Shown in pieces: positions 34,489 through 47,380 of a stretch of DNA of 64,000 nucleotides. Both the position numbers and the translations under genes were made by a program. The notes under the pieces were generated by a model that saw only the letters and a program-made list of their open reading frames with translations, made no database searches and had not been told where the DNA came from. Positions within the stretch are counted from its first letter, which is position 1, and each line of letters starts with the position of its first letter. Source of the DNA: Cycas panzhihuaensis (lineage: Eukaryota > Cycadophyta); assembly GCA_023213395.1 (NCBI GenBank), contig CM041465.1:123449741-123513740 (forward strand), read 5' to 3'.

Positions 34489-36216
34489 ATGCATCTGTTC
34501 AAGTTATTTTTGTGTCTTCTATTCTCCTCTGCAATTCTATTTCAACCTTTCCGGAAATTCGCTCCAAGGCTCCCTGCCTTTCGAGATTGGTAAAATGGTA
34601 ATGGTGCAAGCTATAGACATCTCTGCCAATCAATTGTCTGGCATCATTCCAACTACAATTGGAAGCTGCGCAGGGTTGGAATATCTGAATCTATCTCATA
34701 ACGCCTTAGAAGGTCTAACTCCACTATTATTTGGAAATTTAAAATGTCTCGAAGACATGGATCTTTCTTCCAATAAATTGTCAGGAACAATTCCAAAGTC
34801 TCTGGAGAAACTACATATGCTTGCTCGCTTGAATTTCTCATACAACAACCTCACTGGAGAAATTCCGAAAGGAGAAAATTTTGCAAATTTGGCTAATGCA
34901 TCATTTATGGGAAATTCTGGACTCTGCGGATCATGGATACACCTGCCTCCCTGTCCCAATTCCACTCTTCGAAACAAACAGGGCATTCACCTCACAAAAG
35001 AGTAATAGTACCGATTGCAAGTGTCAGTGCTGTTTACTCATAGGAATCTATTGGAGAAGCAAGTAACTTTTGCACTAAAACGGGAACTCCCTGTTATTTC
35101 ATATCAACAACTTATCCATGCAACAGATGGATTTAGTGAGGCCAACTTGCTTGGAGTTGGTAGCTTCGGTTCAGTCTATAAAGGAATTTTAGGGAATGGC
35201 ACCATGGTTGCTATCAAGGTTTTTAATTTGCAGAATGAAGAGCACAGTCGAAGTTTTGAAAAGGAATGCCAGGTATTAAAGAAACTTCGGTACCGGAATC
35301 TTGTTAGAATCATAACCTCGTATTCAAGCCTTCATTCCAGAGCTTTGGTCCTCCAATTCATGCCAAAGGGAAGCTTGGAGAAGAATTTGTATCCTGATGA
35401 CAGCAATGAGAATGAAGATGGTAATGCTTGTTCAGTGAACTTCCTCAACCGATTAAACATAGCCGATGGCATGCAATACCTTCATCATGACTGCTATGTG
35501 CAAGTTCTGCATTGTGATCTAAAGCCAAGCAACGTGCTTTTAGATGACAATATGACGGCGCATATTACTGATTTTGGGCTGGCCCCAGTAATTTGTCCCA
35601 CCTCTGAGGATTCATTCACTTCAGCACATGCGCTCAGAAGGTCCATTGGCTACATTGCCCCAGGTTTGCTTTTATGCTTCAAATGATCGAAATACTGTTT
35701 GTCGCTTTTCTTGCATATCTTGTGTGTACGAGTTAGTAGAATAAAAATTTGAAGATGATGGCTTGAATACAGAGTATGGATTAGGAGGAAGGGCTTCAAC
35801 AAAGGGGGATGTTTACAGTTATGGCATTTTGTTAATGGAGATGCTGACTACAAGGAGGCCCAGCGTGACTGGACTTGCAGAAGTGGGTGAGCATGGCATT
35901 TCCTAATAGATTGATGGATGTTGTTGACGGTACTCTACTAAGTAATGTGGGCGCTGAAGGAATAGATGGGCATACCACGTATAAATGTGTTACGGAACTC
36001 ATACTTGTGGGTTTGTTGTGCACAAAGCAATCCCCTGAAGAAAGACCAAGTATGAGAGATATAGCGGGAGTGCTGGAGAGTATCGGAGCAACATTTCTTG
36101 GAACAACAACCGCAGGGACTACCAAATTCCCAGCAGATATATCATCTTTGTTAGAAAGGACTACAAGACGCAACAACTTGGGAACATTTGATAGCCAGAG
36201 TCGCTCTACATCGTAG
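34489..36216 (+). pseudogene. LRR receptor-like kinase pseudogene, copy A (subfamily XII)
   Basis: It starts with the same signal-peptide start as copy B (MHLFKLFLCLLFSS), but after 14 codons jumps to LRR 20, because a 1,576-bp segment between two TCTGCAA sequences is lost. This shifts the frame and gives a stop at the end of RDW. The remaining LRRs, MVMVQAIDISANQLSG onward, are in another frame (34595-35005). A 12-13 bp loss in the transmembrane segment shifts frame again. The kinase (35015-35663) keeps GVGSFGSVYKG, the AIKVF lysine, HCDLKPSNVLLDD and DFG, but lost five codons before GMQYLHHD. A 109-bp intron (35664-35772) precedes exon 2, where about 17 bp are missing near 35862. The final frame (to 36216) matches B and C. 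No functional receptor can be made. Confidence 0.93.
35664..35772 (+). other. Intron of RLK copy A
   Basis: GT...AG, 109 bp, between GCCCCAG and AGTATGGATTAGG. Joining restores the kinase run APEYGLGGRAS. The position is that of the single intron known in the kinase region of FLS2/EFR/Xa21-type genes. Confidence 0.88.
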
Positions 36217-37890
36217 ATAATGCGTAGAAAACATCAAGTTCATTTCCCAGTTCCGTTGTTGCATGAATGAATGGAAAAACTGGCACAATTATCGGGTGCT
36301 AATGCCTTTTCACTCAGTAAATATCATAAGAAAGTTATGATCATTGATTGTTTGATGCAATCAGTCGATATATCTGGGTCGGTATTTGTTATATCGAGAT
36401 GAATTAATTGTTTTATAAGACAAGGGTATTAAATTATAACGTAATAGTTTTGTTAATCAATCGACCGCAGGGGCAGGAAGATAGGTAGATTGCAACGGGC
36501 ACCGGGAGCTACAGACTGCACAAGTTCATAACCCATAGATTTGCTTTGCAAAGTGATTTATCGAGGAACATGTTGAAATAAAATATATCAATTTCACGAG
36601 CAACGAGGGATGATGGGAGATAACATGAACGTTTAAAAGTGGCAAACACCCAAAACATCACCTGCGTGAACTCTTCCCAAGCGAAGTGCACTTTTAAATT
36701 GCAAGTTCGCTTTCACTATTTTGGATTTGAATTTAGTCATAAAGTGTTGCATCGTTATGTTTTAGTTTATTTTAGACTTTGAGCATATTTACGATTTTAA
36801 CACGTTAAGTAGGGCAAATGTGCGCATCCTTGAAGTTTTTATTTGAAGAGTCCCAAAGAAAGGCAACATAAAGAAATACAATATATTTAATTTACAAACA
36901 ATAATCAAAATAAAATTATTGACACCGAGTTGAGCAAGTTACCAAGGGACTTTGACATGGTGTACGAATCTTGTATACAATAACAATATGTAATTGTCAT
37001 GCAAATTCTAAGGCTTTATTGCTTCACTTAAGGCTTTTTAAGTATAAGTCTAATGCTTTATCCTCTAGAAAATACCTTAAATATTACCCCCGATAAACTA
37101 TGATGAAAATTTTATACTTTAATCATACTTCTAAATATGCACCTTGTAAATTTTTGTTGAGGTGAAATTTGGGAAGCTATACTCATGAGAAATTTATCAT
37201 ATGTTTGCTAACAGTGAACCCTTGTTACCCCAATATAGAGTTACATGAGTTGGAATTTATTTAGGGGGACCCTAAATCATAGGCCCGTGTCAAACAACAC
37301 AAAAGCGTTTTCTCCCTAAAACTTATGATCACACACTACTATCTCCATGTTATCAACTACAGATATTGAATGACACCCTTTCATAGTGAGGGATGTGGAA
37401 AATGAAAGTCAGCATGATATGACATGCTAGCCCCTTGCTCTATAGAGGGTTTTGACATTAAGGAAAGGAAAAAGGCAATGAAGACTTCTAAATGATAAGA
37501 AAATTGGGTTTATTATTCTCTTCAATTTTATACATTTTTTAAATATTTTGTTTAAATTAAGAAATTAAAAAAATAAAAACAAAGAGAATTAAACTTGAAA
37601 TTAGAGTTTTTTTTCTTTAGTTTGGCGAGGTGTTCATGGGCTTGACCTAAAATTCATACCACCTCATGTTGTTGTACACATCTTTGTAGAATGCTATTTA
37701 ATTATATTTTAAATAATACTTTATGAACGAGTTAGAATAAGTTGCTTTACTTAACATAGTTTTATCATCCTAGGTGATATGGGTTTAACAGATTTGCATT
37801 AAAGAGTTTCGCATACAAAAAATCATTATTTATACTAGTTGATTTCTTATCTTTCATGATATGTGAAATCTTCTCTTAGTTTGACTATGA
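36217..37890. other. 3' flank and tail of unit A
   Basis: Collinear with 50746-52400, with small indels. No gene recognised. It includes polyadenylation-like AT-rich sequence just after the RLK stop. Confidence 0.7.
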
Positions 37891-37899
37891 ACTTAAATA

Positions 37900-39065
37900 A
37901 GAATTCTTGAAATAATGATAGCCATTTATTTGTCCTCCCTTGTAGCAATTGTTTGTTTAAGAGATGCATCAATATTTGATGGTCAACACAATAATTTAAA
38001 AGGGTTGGCTAGCAAGTAATGCCTAAACTTTTGGTCATAGACCATAGCCAACTCTCCTTTCTTTAATATTGTATAATTATGCTCAACTGTAGTTAACTTC
38101 TTACTAGTTAAATATTTTGGATAGTTTATCTTTTTATTTATAGATTGAGTTAAGATGCATCCAATAGTGTATTAGAATACATTAGCATAGACAATTTCTT
38201 TTTTTATCAATTCAAAAATTGTTATTTGAGCAATTATAAGTTTTAATACATTGAATGAGATTCGTTCATTTCTCCTCATGTTTAAGGCATATACTAAATT
38301 AAGAGTTTAATAGTAGAGAAATTCAAGCCTTGCCTTTAATGAATTTTCTATAATAACTTGTGATAACCAACAATTCTTAACTTGATTTAGAGTAGTCAAA
38401 TGTGTGAATATCATAATCGCTTCCGCTTTTGTAGTATTTATCAATGACCCTTGTTTTCTAGAAATGTGGCCTAATAACCTTCTAAATGGTACCTTAAAAT
38501 TATATGTTTTGAGAGTTTAAATATAATTTACTTTTTTTTGCAATATTTTATCATGTCATTTTGGTTTCTCAAATGGTTATCTAATAAACTATACAACATG
38601 CAACCAACGAGAAAAATTTTCACCTTTGTATCAATCATCTTTTTAAATATGTTTAACATGACTCCATTGAATGTTGTTGAGGCATTGGTCAAGCCAAATG
38701 GTATTTCACAATAAGCATTAGTCCCTTGTATTCTTAAAGGTATATATTTTTATTGATCTTTGGGGATATATTGACCTAATTACAACCACTAAAGTCATTT
38801 GTAAAGAAATCTATTTTATAACCAATAACTCTCGAAGACATCTTTAGTAGATGGTATAAAAAATAGGCATTCCTTTATGACTTGTATAATGGTCTATAGT
38901 CAACATATACATATATTCCCATTCTTCTTTTTTACCACTATCATTGGTTTCACCCATTACCTATCGTCTACCTTATAAACATAACCTAAGGCCAACAATT
39001 TATCTAGCTCCACGTTTAACCGTGGGGTTTATTTGGTGAGGCTCTTTTTACATTAATTTTACACC
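37900..39065 (-). pseudogene. Ty3/gypsy pol relic (RT and RNase H), unit A tail
   Basis: On the minus strand 38840-39060 reads as the RT entry (LALGYVYKVDDR, WVKPMIVVKKKNG). Sequence near 38660-38760 gives [19 protein letters not shown], the gypsy FPFGLxNAPATFQ block. Near 37960-38130 it gives YLTSKKLTTVEHNYTILKKGELAMVYDQKFRHYLL, the gypsy RNase H block (shown by family as ...EKNYSTTEREALAMVYALQKFRHYLLG). Frameshifts and stops are frequent. No integrase or LTR is identified. The RNase H and part of RT recur at 52480-53287. Confidence 0.88.
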
Positions 39066-42000
39066 TTCCACTAATGTTATCTTATATGCTCTAAATTTTG
39101 GTGTAATTCTATTGCTTTTATAAGACTGTACAAATATGTTTGTGTTATGTGAATAATATTGAAGCCTTTATGATAATGGTTATATCTTAATAATCACCCA
39201 TGTTTATATTTTAGAGTTAGATTTTATGTCCCAATATTGGTCTTATGAACCTTAAGCTCTTTTAAATAATTCCCTATCTTATCTTCTTCTATCTTGTGAG
39301 TCTGAGTCTTATTGTTTGTTCTTTTTCCATATGTTATGTTTATGTATTTAAGTGTGAGTTTCCCACAAAAATAATGAGAAAATATAAAAGAGAAACACCT
39401 TTTCTTTTTAGTTTTTCTACTCTATTTTTCCTCATTAATATGGTTGGTACGTGTTCTTCTCAACACAATAGTCACTGTAACATTTTTCTCAGCATAATGG
39501 CTAGCTTTCTCTCCATTCCATTCATTTGCAAAACACATAAGTTGGCCTCTGGTTTGATACAATATCAAAGTTTATCCATAATACGAACAATATTTGCACA
39601 AAGTAATCACTTTATTAATTTTACATTGGCTTCAAATATACAAATGTACAAAATGAATGGTGTTAATAAATACTAGGGTGGGACAAAGTCCCATTATAAA
39701 GGAAAGGAACACACTCATCTTCTAATTCAATTCTTCATGCACCTTGAAGCCTACAAACACCAATGGGTGCTAATTAGTAACAAATAATTTGAAATAATAA
39801 TAATAATAATAAAGAATAAGCATTAATACTAAATAAACTGTATACAAAATTAACTCCAGAACAATTCTACCTTTTAACTTTACCTTTAACAATGGGTGGA
39901 TTCTCATTTGATTGGCTAATTTTAGAAAGAATGTTGAGCATATTAAATGTGGCTTACTCATCTTACCTCATGTTTCCTCAAGAATATATTAACGTTTTGA
40001 GTCTCCATCTACTAATGTACCACTTATCAAGAGATCATGCATCAACATAGGTAGTTAGGGCTTTAAATTAGTATCCCTTTTTATCCTCTTTATAGTATAA
40101 ATGTTATTTCCTTTTTTTTGGGGGGTGGGGTGTTGGTGAACCTTTATGTCCTTATTATACAAAAGTGTATTGAAATACCATGCCACCATTTAAACACCTC
40201 CATAAGGAGAAACATTAATCCAAACTTTTTAAATAGTTCTCACAACAATCATAATTTCTAGCTTGTAGACAGATAATGTAATGCTTCATGTGATATCCAT
40301 TATGTATATATCCTTGTATATTTAATTTCCTTATATTTTGTTTTATGTTATAATGTAAATACATCTCTTGTTATAAAATTAGAGCTTAGTAGAAGCTCTA
40401 TCAGGGCGTGACATGTACCTTGATATATTTTTGTATTTTGTAGTCTAATGCTACATGATATTAGAGGTGAAAGGCCTATGTATGTATAACTATTTTAGGA
40501 GCCATATCCTCAAACATGTATAAATGATATAAATGATAAGTCCACTAGTAATAAAATATGATAATATGACATTAGGGACAAGATGCCTATGTACATATAA
40601 CTATTTTAAAAGCTATATGCTCAAACATATATAAATGATGTAAATAATAATTCCATTAGTAATAAAAGATGATAAGATTATTCAAGGGGAGAAAATAGGT
40701 GGGGGTAATATGATATGAATGTGGGAGGATTTCTTAAGAGTGAAAGTTATAGAGAGATGACATTTTTGTTTGATTATTTTTCTAATAAACCACTCAATCA
40801 TTAATACATGTTGTGGAGTGTGCCTATAGTTTTGACCTAGGTATGAAAATAATCCCTTTTAGAGTGTGACTAAAAAGGGGAACTTGTCTTAATTATTCTC
40901 TAATTACCTTGGTCTTCTCTAGCTACTTTTACCTTAAGTTAGTTATATGTCAAAGGTGATTGACCATTTATTGTAATTTGGAAGGGGATATATTATTTTA
41001 GTTAGTTGCCTCTTTCATTGGATATATATGGCATTCACTTATGCATTCTTATGTGGAGAGAGTATTCTACCCATAATAGGAGCTTTTTGGTATTGTGTTC
41101 TAGACGAAAGGTCCTTTTAAATTCACTAGTAGGTTGTATGGCTTTGGTTGTGTTGTGATACATAGTATTTTTATGGTGAGATGTGGTTGGTGGTGTGATG
41201 CCAGTTATTTGATACCTAGTATTATGAATTATAAGATACCATATGTGGAATGAGGGCACACATTTGATGCCTAATAAGCTTAATGGTAGGATGCCCCTAG
41301 TTTGAGCCCATATATTTCCATGGTAGGATGTCATAGTATTGTTATTAATATGCCATAAAGTTATCAATTCTATATAATAGTGTCATTGTTATTAGTATTC
41401 CAATGTTCATATCACATGCCTTAGCTCAAAGGAGGATTCTTATGATCAGTTTTTAAATGGATAGATGGTGAGATTTTAGGCACATTACCCACAATCAAGT
41501 ATGATTTCTTAGACTCTCTCATTAGATATGCATAGTATGCTTGTCATTTATTTTTGATTACTTTTATTTGTTTATTATTTTACCTTATATTGCATTTTAA
41601 TTAAGCATTTGCTTATGTTTATTACATCCCCCACCTATCGACAATAGAAATGGGATTTGTTTTCTAAAACTCATGTTATGGAGACACAACTTTCCAGGTT
41701 GAGTCAACATTCATGATAGTTAATATGATACATTTCTTCCATGGTGATACTTCTTGTTTATTTTGTTGCATACTCTTTTTTGGCCTCTATGAATGTCCTT
41801 CTCGAATTAACACGAGTTTGTACTCCTCTAAGCTAGCTAATATAAGTTAAACATAGGTTAATTACCCCTTTGAGTTAGTTATTATATGAGTTAAATATGA
41901 GTTAGTTCCTCTCTAAGTAATTTGTTTCGGTCAAAATAAGTACTTTTATATCAATTTTCACATACATTATATTTCTTTTATAATTTTCACCTTGAATTCA

Positions 42001-43400
42001 ATTGCAATTATTAATTCTACCTAGTCCATTATGTAGATCTCTTTGAGTATATACAAATTGAATGGTTATGGGTCTCTATAAGGATGTGAGACCCATTTTA
42101 CATTTCTATCCCCTCCGATTGGTCAATTTCATAGTATCTTGATGCTTACTTCATAATTAAAATCATCATAAATAGTGTAATTATTACTTATTAGTCTAAA
42201 AAACTAACTTTAAAATAAAATTTGAGATTTATTCTCTCTGTTAATAATCTTCATCCCTTGCTTGTTGACACTCAAGTAAGGCACTCTTCATCATTTTGAT
42301 TGTCCTTTGCAGAATTGACATTATCTTCCAATGGTGCTTCTCTCTCACACACTTATTTACTTGGTTTGTTTATTTCCATCTTATATTATTTATTTATTTA
42401 TTTTCTTGTATTGATTTATTACTTTAGAAGACCTATTAAGTGACTATTAACTGCACTTGGATGCCTTCTCCCTATCTTGAGGCAACCTTGATTCATCCTC
42501 TTATAGGGTTTCTTCAAGATCTCTTATGCTAAGAAGCTATTAGGTGCTTAGTAGTTCGTCCCTTGTGATATTATCTTGTATGTAGAAGATTAGAAAATGA
42601 GTTTCATATGCACATGCATACCAATGATAACTCATCATCAAGTGGAGGTGCTCATCAAACCACAAAGTAGATAAAAATCACTTATGTACTCTATTCCTTT
42701 TTTTGGTAAAAGAAAGGAATATTATGTTACAAGTAAAAAATATTTCCTTATTGATAGTACCCTAGGCTTTTATCACATATAAGATATATGGTACTTGTAG
42801 TACGAGATTTATCATAAACTCTTTGGACAACATACTTGCTTGTAAAAAAATTACCAAACTTGCCCATGGTGAGATCCTAGAATGCAAATAAAAATAAAAA
42901 AACTCATAATCTAACATTATACTGTCTCTTCACCTATTCATCATACTTTACTAGTGGGATGTGACTTTTTAAACTTTTTACTTACACATAGAAATGATAA
43001 TGTAAAATATACAAGAAATGTAGCTCTTGTCTTGATATTGGAAACTAAGTATAGAAATAAAGTACACTAAAGAGTACTAAATAGACATAAAAGAAAACTA
43101 AAGAGTATTGAAGTTCAATTCTCATAAGAGAAGATAATTACACACTTCCTTCTTCTACAATTTTGATCCTTAAATAGACAAAAGGGCCTTTTTCTTGTAA
43201 TCCTATTAGCAGGCCAAATGGCCTTTTATTTCATTGGTGGATTTGATGGCCTGTATACAAAAGTTAACAACTAGCACTTAAACTCCTAGTGTCTTACTCA
43301 TGAGTGCTAGTAGCCTGGTTCTACTAATTGCATATGGTCATGTAATAGGTCCTCTCCCCTAAGATGCTAAGTCCTTAAAGTAAAGAGGATATGAATGTTA
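39066..43400. other. Large intergenic stretch, no gene recognised
   Basis: The longest frame (39296-39676, plus) has no recognised domain and poor coding character. C-rich patches near 40125 and 41630 could be polypurine tracts of unidentified elements. A local tandem repeat lies at 40451-40672. Confidence 0.5.
40451..40672 (+). repeat. Two-copy tandem repeat, ~111 bp period
   Basis: CTATGTATGTATAACTATTTT (from 40476) is repeated with changes from 40587, and the following CTCAAACATRTATAAATGAT and TAGTAATAAAA parts recur in the same order. Confidence 0.8.
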
Positions 43401-43479
43401 CTTAACAAAATCCATTGATTCCCAAGTTACATCTTGACTAACCATAATCTTCTCCCCCTGTGGATCCCATAGTCTATAG

Positions 43480-45000
43480 GCTTTATTCTTAGTGCAATAC
43501 CTCATGAAGGCCTATGTTAGGGTAGACCTATCAAAGAATTTGTCAAAATACATCCATATATAATGTGGGGATGTAGTCCTTAAATACAAGGCACTATATT
43601 CTAATATCCCAATCCCAAACTCTAAATTTAGATGCCACTCTAAGGAGCATAGCGAAAAGGACTACCCTTTGAATAAGTCTGCAAAAGCCTAGAGTCCTAT
43701 TAAGTTTGATAGCATAAATCTTGTGGTAGAAACTCAAATAGTTGGATTGAGGCCACCAACAAAAAGACAAACACTAAGCTCAAGCCCAAACAATAACCTA
43801 TAATAGTAAACATACCTTCAAAGGCAAAGCCAAAACTTAAAAAGAAAGAGTCATAACCATTAAGTAGGGAGAAGGGCAAGGGAAAGATCTTTGAACTAAG
43901 GTTTGAAGAGCCTCCTTTAGTCACACCTAAATCTATTTCCTATTATGATATATGTAAAACTCCTAGGGCCAAGGGGCAAACTGAGTAGGAGAAGGGAAAA
44001 GTCTCCATCAAGGCATTTTTTCACCTAGTCGTTAAGTGACCTAAGTCTTCCAACAGTTCTCCCAAGTCTAATTAATTTCTTTTATTCAATGGCAACTCGA
44101 AGAGGGAGGGTGTTAACATCGACATAGAAAATATCCATGATAAACATTATTAGTTAGAACATAAGGGATTTATCTAACTAGCTTAGATGTGTAGTGGTAA
44201 GGAAATTTTATAATAGGTGTGTAGGTTTGGATGTCCTTTGCCTGTTGGAAGTTGAGTATTTTAGTAGTAATCTTAAGTTTGTGACTCTATATATTTGGAA
44301 TAAATGATAAACGTTATTAGTTAGAACATAAGGGATTCATCTAACTAGCTTAGATGTGTAGTGGTAACGAAATTTTATAATAGGTTTGTAGGTTTGGATG
44401 TCCTTTGCCTGTTGGTAGTTGAGTATTTTGGTAGTAATCTTAAGTTTGTGACTACATATATTTGGAATAAATCCATCCCTCTCTTCGCAGTATATGATGA
44501 GAGGTGGGATGATGCACTTATTTTGCTCAAATACCAATGGGACAAGCACATCATCATGCATGGCTTAGACCCCAAGAAGAGGCGTGTGAAGCTTATCATT
44601 AGGTGTTATAATATACTTTTAGCCATTATCACTATCGATGTATCTAATCTTCCCAATGAAAGAGGCATCCTATAGAATTAGATGCATGTAAACTTGCATG
44701 ACATTATGTGGGTGGTTTATAGGGACTTTAACATGATTGAAGCCCTAAATTATAAAATTGGAGGTAGGCCTTTTAAATAGAACCGCAATGAAAGGATTGA
44801 GTGGCTTTTATTCAAGAACAAATTTAGCCTTTATAACCCAAATGTTTCTAAAAGCAGGGAAAGGAACAATCTTTAGTTCATCTGGACTAATTTTGGGCAT
44901 GATAAGGATAGAATCTTGAAGAGACTTGACTAGGCATTATTTTAGGTATAACGACCTGCTCTTGTTAAGATGCCTACATGTATAGTGTAAATTGATTCTA
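43480..45000 (+). pseudogene. L1-type LINE fragment: ORF1 end and endonuclease
   Basis: Near 43510-43650 the plus strand reads RVDLSKNLSKYIHI, then KFRCHSKEHSEKDYP. This matches the L1 ORF1 end, where VEVDLSKPLP is followed by a CCHC knuckle FRCxxCxxxGHxxxxCP (here partly lost). At 44361-44675 an open frame reads YIWNKSIPLFAVYDERWDD, and then near 44700-44780 VVYRDFNMIEALNYKIGG, the GDFN box of the APE endonuclease. RT does not follow. A 167-bp tandem duplication lies in the endonuclease part. It is distinct from the RT-only LINE relics at 30300 and 56570. Confidence 0.78.
44138..44471 (+). repeat. 167-bp tandem duplication inside the LINE endonuclease
   Basis: 44138-44304 is repeated at 44305-44471 almost without change. 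The period is not a multiple of three, so it shifts the frame. Confidence 0.93.
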
Positions 45001-46305
45001 TTTGAGCTCTCTTATATAATACTAAGGGTAAGTCCTGCTCTAGCATTGATGAATTACAAACTATCATTGTTGGGATCTCTATGTTTGATATCTTGCATAC
45101 TTTCCTTGATCAAACTTAATAACTATTAGAGCCCTTAGGAATTATTAGTGTGGATCTTAACATAAGGGAACTTAAACCTATTATGACCTTTAGTCATTAT
45201 ATACTCCTCTCAAAAAGTGAAAGAATTGTAGACTTTGTATCTCTTTTCTTCATTTTAGTTAAAATTAGAAAATTCAAACTAAATTGTGTTTTAGTTGTGT
45301 CACATAATATTTAGTCTATGGTCTATTAGATTAGTGCATTCCCCTCTTATATGTATTAAGGGATTATAGTGTGCACACTTCTTCATATATTAGTCATTGG
45401 TTGAATAAATGGTTCTTGATATGTGATTAGACACCCATATAATGGCATGCCCTATAAATATACATTATTTTATAATACAAGTTGGAGATAATTATTTTCC
45501 CTAAATGGTTGTGTGTTATGTTGTATTATGTATGTCATATTTTTATCTTGTATATTAGAATAATATTGATGTATTTGATACTGTGTAATTATGATATCAA
45601 ATCATGTAATTTTAACATAGTATTTGTGATGTGGTTTGATTCATAGAAGACTATAAGACTATGAGTGTGTCCACCTATCTATGTTATTTTTCAGAGCTTG
45701 TTTGAGATATGCTTGTTGAGATCAACGAGGAAGGTTGTATTTTAGTGAGTAAAGGTTGTTTCTTGGTTAGAAGATTGTTGAAGTTGCTTATTTTATAGGA
45801 TACCTATATAGAATGTTGGTATGTGTGTCTAAAGAGCATGTTGATGTGCAAACTTGAAGAGCATATTGGTGCATGTGCTATTAGAAAGCCAACTAGAGTA
45901 TGGGTGTTTTCCACTAGGGAAATGACATTTGATTTTGTGCTAGGTCAAGTTTTACCTCACAAATTTAATATATTTCACATCTAGCACAGAATCAACCACT
46001 TTTTAAAAAAATTGTCATATTATAGGGCTTAAATCATAGTCTAATAAACTAAACCTCAATAGTAAATAACATAATTTTTGAATAAACAAATCTATATTGA
46101 CTTTAACATTATAAGTGAAAAAATTAATCATCAACCTATAATAAGACCTACTCTAAATATGATTTAAAGATTGAATAATAAAACTAAATATTCGCACACA
46201 TCAAAAAATAAATAAAAATTAGTCTACTTCTAAGATAATTTATTTTTATTAACAAAGATTTCTAATCTATATACAATACATATACTACAACCTTAATATA
46301 CATAT
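45000..46305. other. Intergenic, no gene recognised
   Basis: AT-rich sequence between the LINE fragment and the RLK B promoter. No domain seen. Confidence 0.5.
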
Positions 46306-47313
46306 AAAATCAATAATACTCCATAAAAGAATTTATAATTATCTTAACACTTGTCATAAATCTATCTAAGACTTTAATAAATTGTATGACATTTATTATC
46401 TAAGACTTTAATAAATTGTATGACATTTATTATCAACTTTAATGACTCATCACTTATTTAGTCTGTAACAAAGCTTCATAGAAAAATCATTTACTATAAA
46501 CGTTAAAAAGGAGAAAAAAAATTTCACGTTGAAAACTTGACAGATCATTATTTGCGATCAATCAAGACAGAAACGTGTAGACGAAATTCACGTTGAAAGC
46601 TGATAACGAAGCCGTTTTAGATCAATTAAGAATTGTTGAAAGCGAAGAAATGTCAAGGACAGTGCGTGTTGATTGTCCATAGAAAATTGGACTAGGATTA
46701 ATTACAAACTACGAAATTCGTATTCAATTATCAAATTGCGTGAGTTTGTCGTTAAAGCCCACCCGATATTCGTTCATGTTGACAATTAATTAACTGCCGA
46801 TACTCATATTTATTTCTTTCTTCTCTTAAAATCAATAATACTCTATAAAAAAATTTATAATTATCTTAACACTTGTCATAAATCTATCTAAGACTTTAAT
46901 AAATTGTATGACATTTATTATCAACTTTAATGACTCATCACTTATTTCGTCTAGAAGCTTCATAGAAAAATTATTTACTATAAACATTAAAAAAGAGTAA
47001 AAAAATTTCACATTGAAAACTTGACAAAGAATTGTTTGCGATCAATCAAGACAGAAACGTGTGGACAAAATTCACGTTGAAAGCTTATAAGGAAGTCGTT
47101 TTAGATCAATTCAGAATTGTTGAAAGCGAAGAAATGTCAAGGGCAGTGCGTGTTGATTGTCCATAGAAAATTGGACGGTGCGTGTTGATTGTCCCTAAAC
47201 CCTAAACCGGAGGCACAATTCGTATTCAATTATCAAATTGCGTGAGTTCGTCGTCAAAGCCCACTGGATATTCGTTCCTCTTGAGAATTAATTAACTGCC
47301 GATGTTCATATAA
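46306..47313 (+). promoter_or_regulatory. Tandemly duplicated upstream region of RLK B
   Basis: 46306-46810 is repeated at 46828-47313, each copy starting AAAATCAATAATACT and ending near the GCCGAT motif ahead of the TATA box. Inside the first copy TCTAAGACTTTAATAAATTG is itself doubled (46366 and 46400 region). Each copy holds two of the TTCACGTTGAAAG modules also seen before RLK A and C. Only the second copy keeps a TATA motif. Confidence 0.8.
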
Positions 47314-47314
47314 G
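47309..47314 (+). promoter_or_regulatory. TATA box of RLK B
   Basis: TATAAG, 72 bases before the ATG at 47381, in a context shared with 34413 and 60157. Confidence 0.6.
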
Positions 47315-47380
47315 AGGAACGAGGAATGCATCTGAGCTGACCTGTGTGTGTTGTTCTTAGGTTGGAGATAAAGATCGGAA

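Larger units (their letters stand above)
28430..38772 (+). repeat. Segmental duplication unit A
   Basis: From about 28430 the sequence aligns with 54736 onward (head and LINE). The RLK region aligns with both other copies. The tail from about 36220 aligns with 50746-53287. The unit is thus head-LINE-promoter-RLK-tail-gypsy. Alignment is judged by eye over many long shared blocks. Confidence 0.88.

Noticed and set aside
34653-34986. Minus-strand open frames over the LRR and kinase exons (also at 47482-49542, 50328-50759, 62951-63277)
   Set aside because: They mirror the well-supported plus-strand receptor genes and have no domain of their own.
39296-39676. 126-codon plus-strand frame as a possible small secreted or membrane protein
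   Set aside because: No recognised domain and no promoter or homologous copy in the window; composition fits AT-rich chance.
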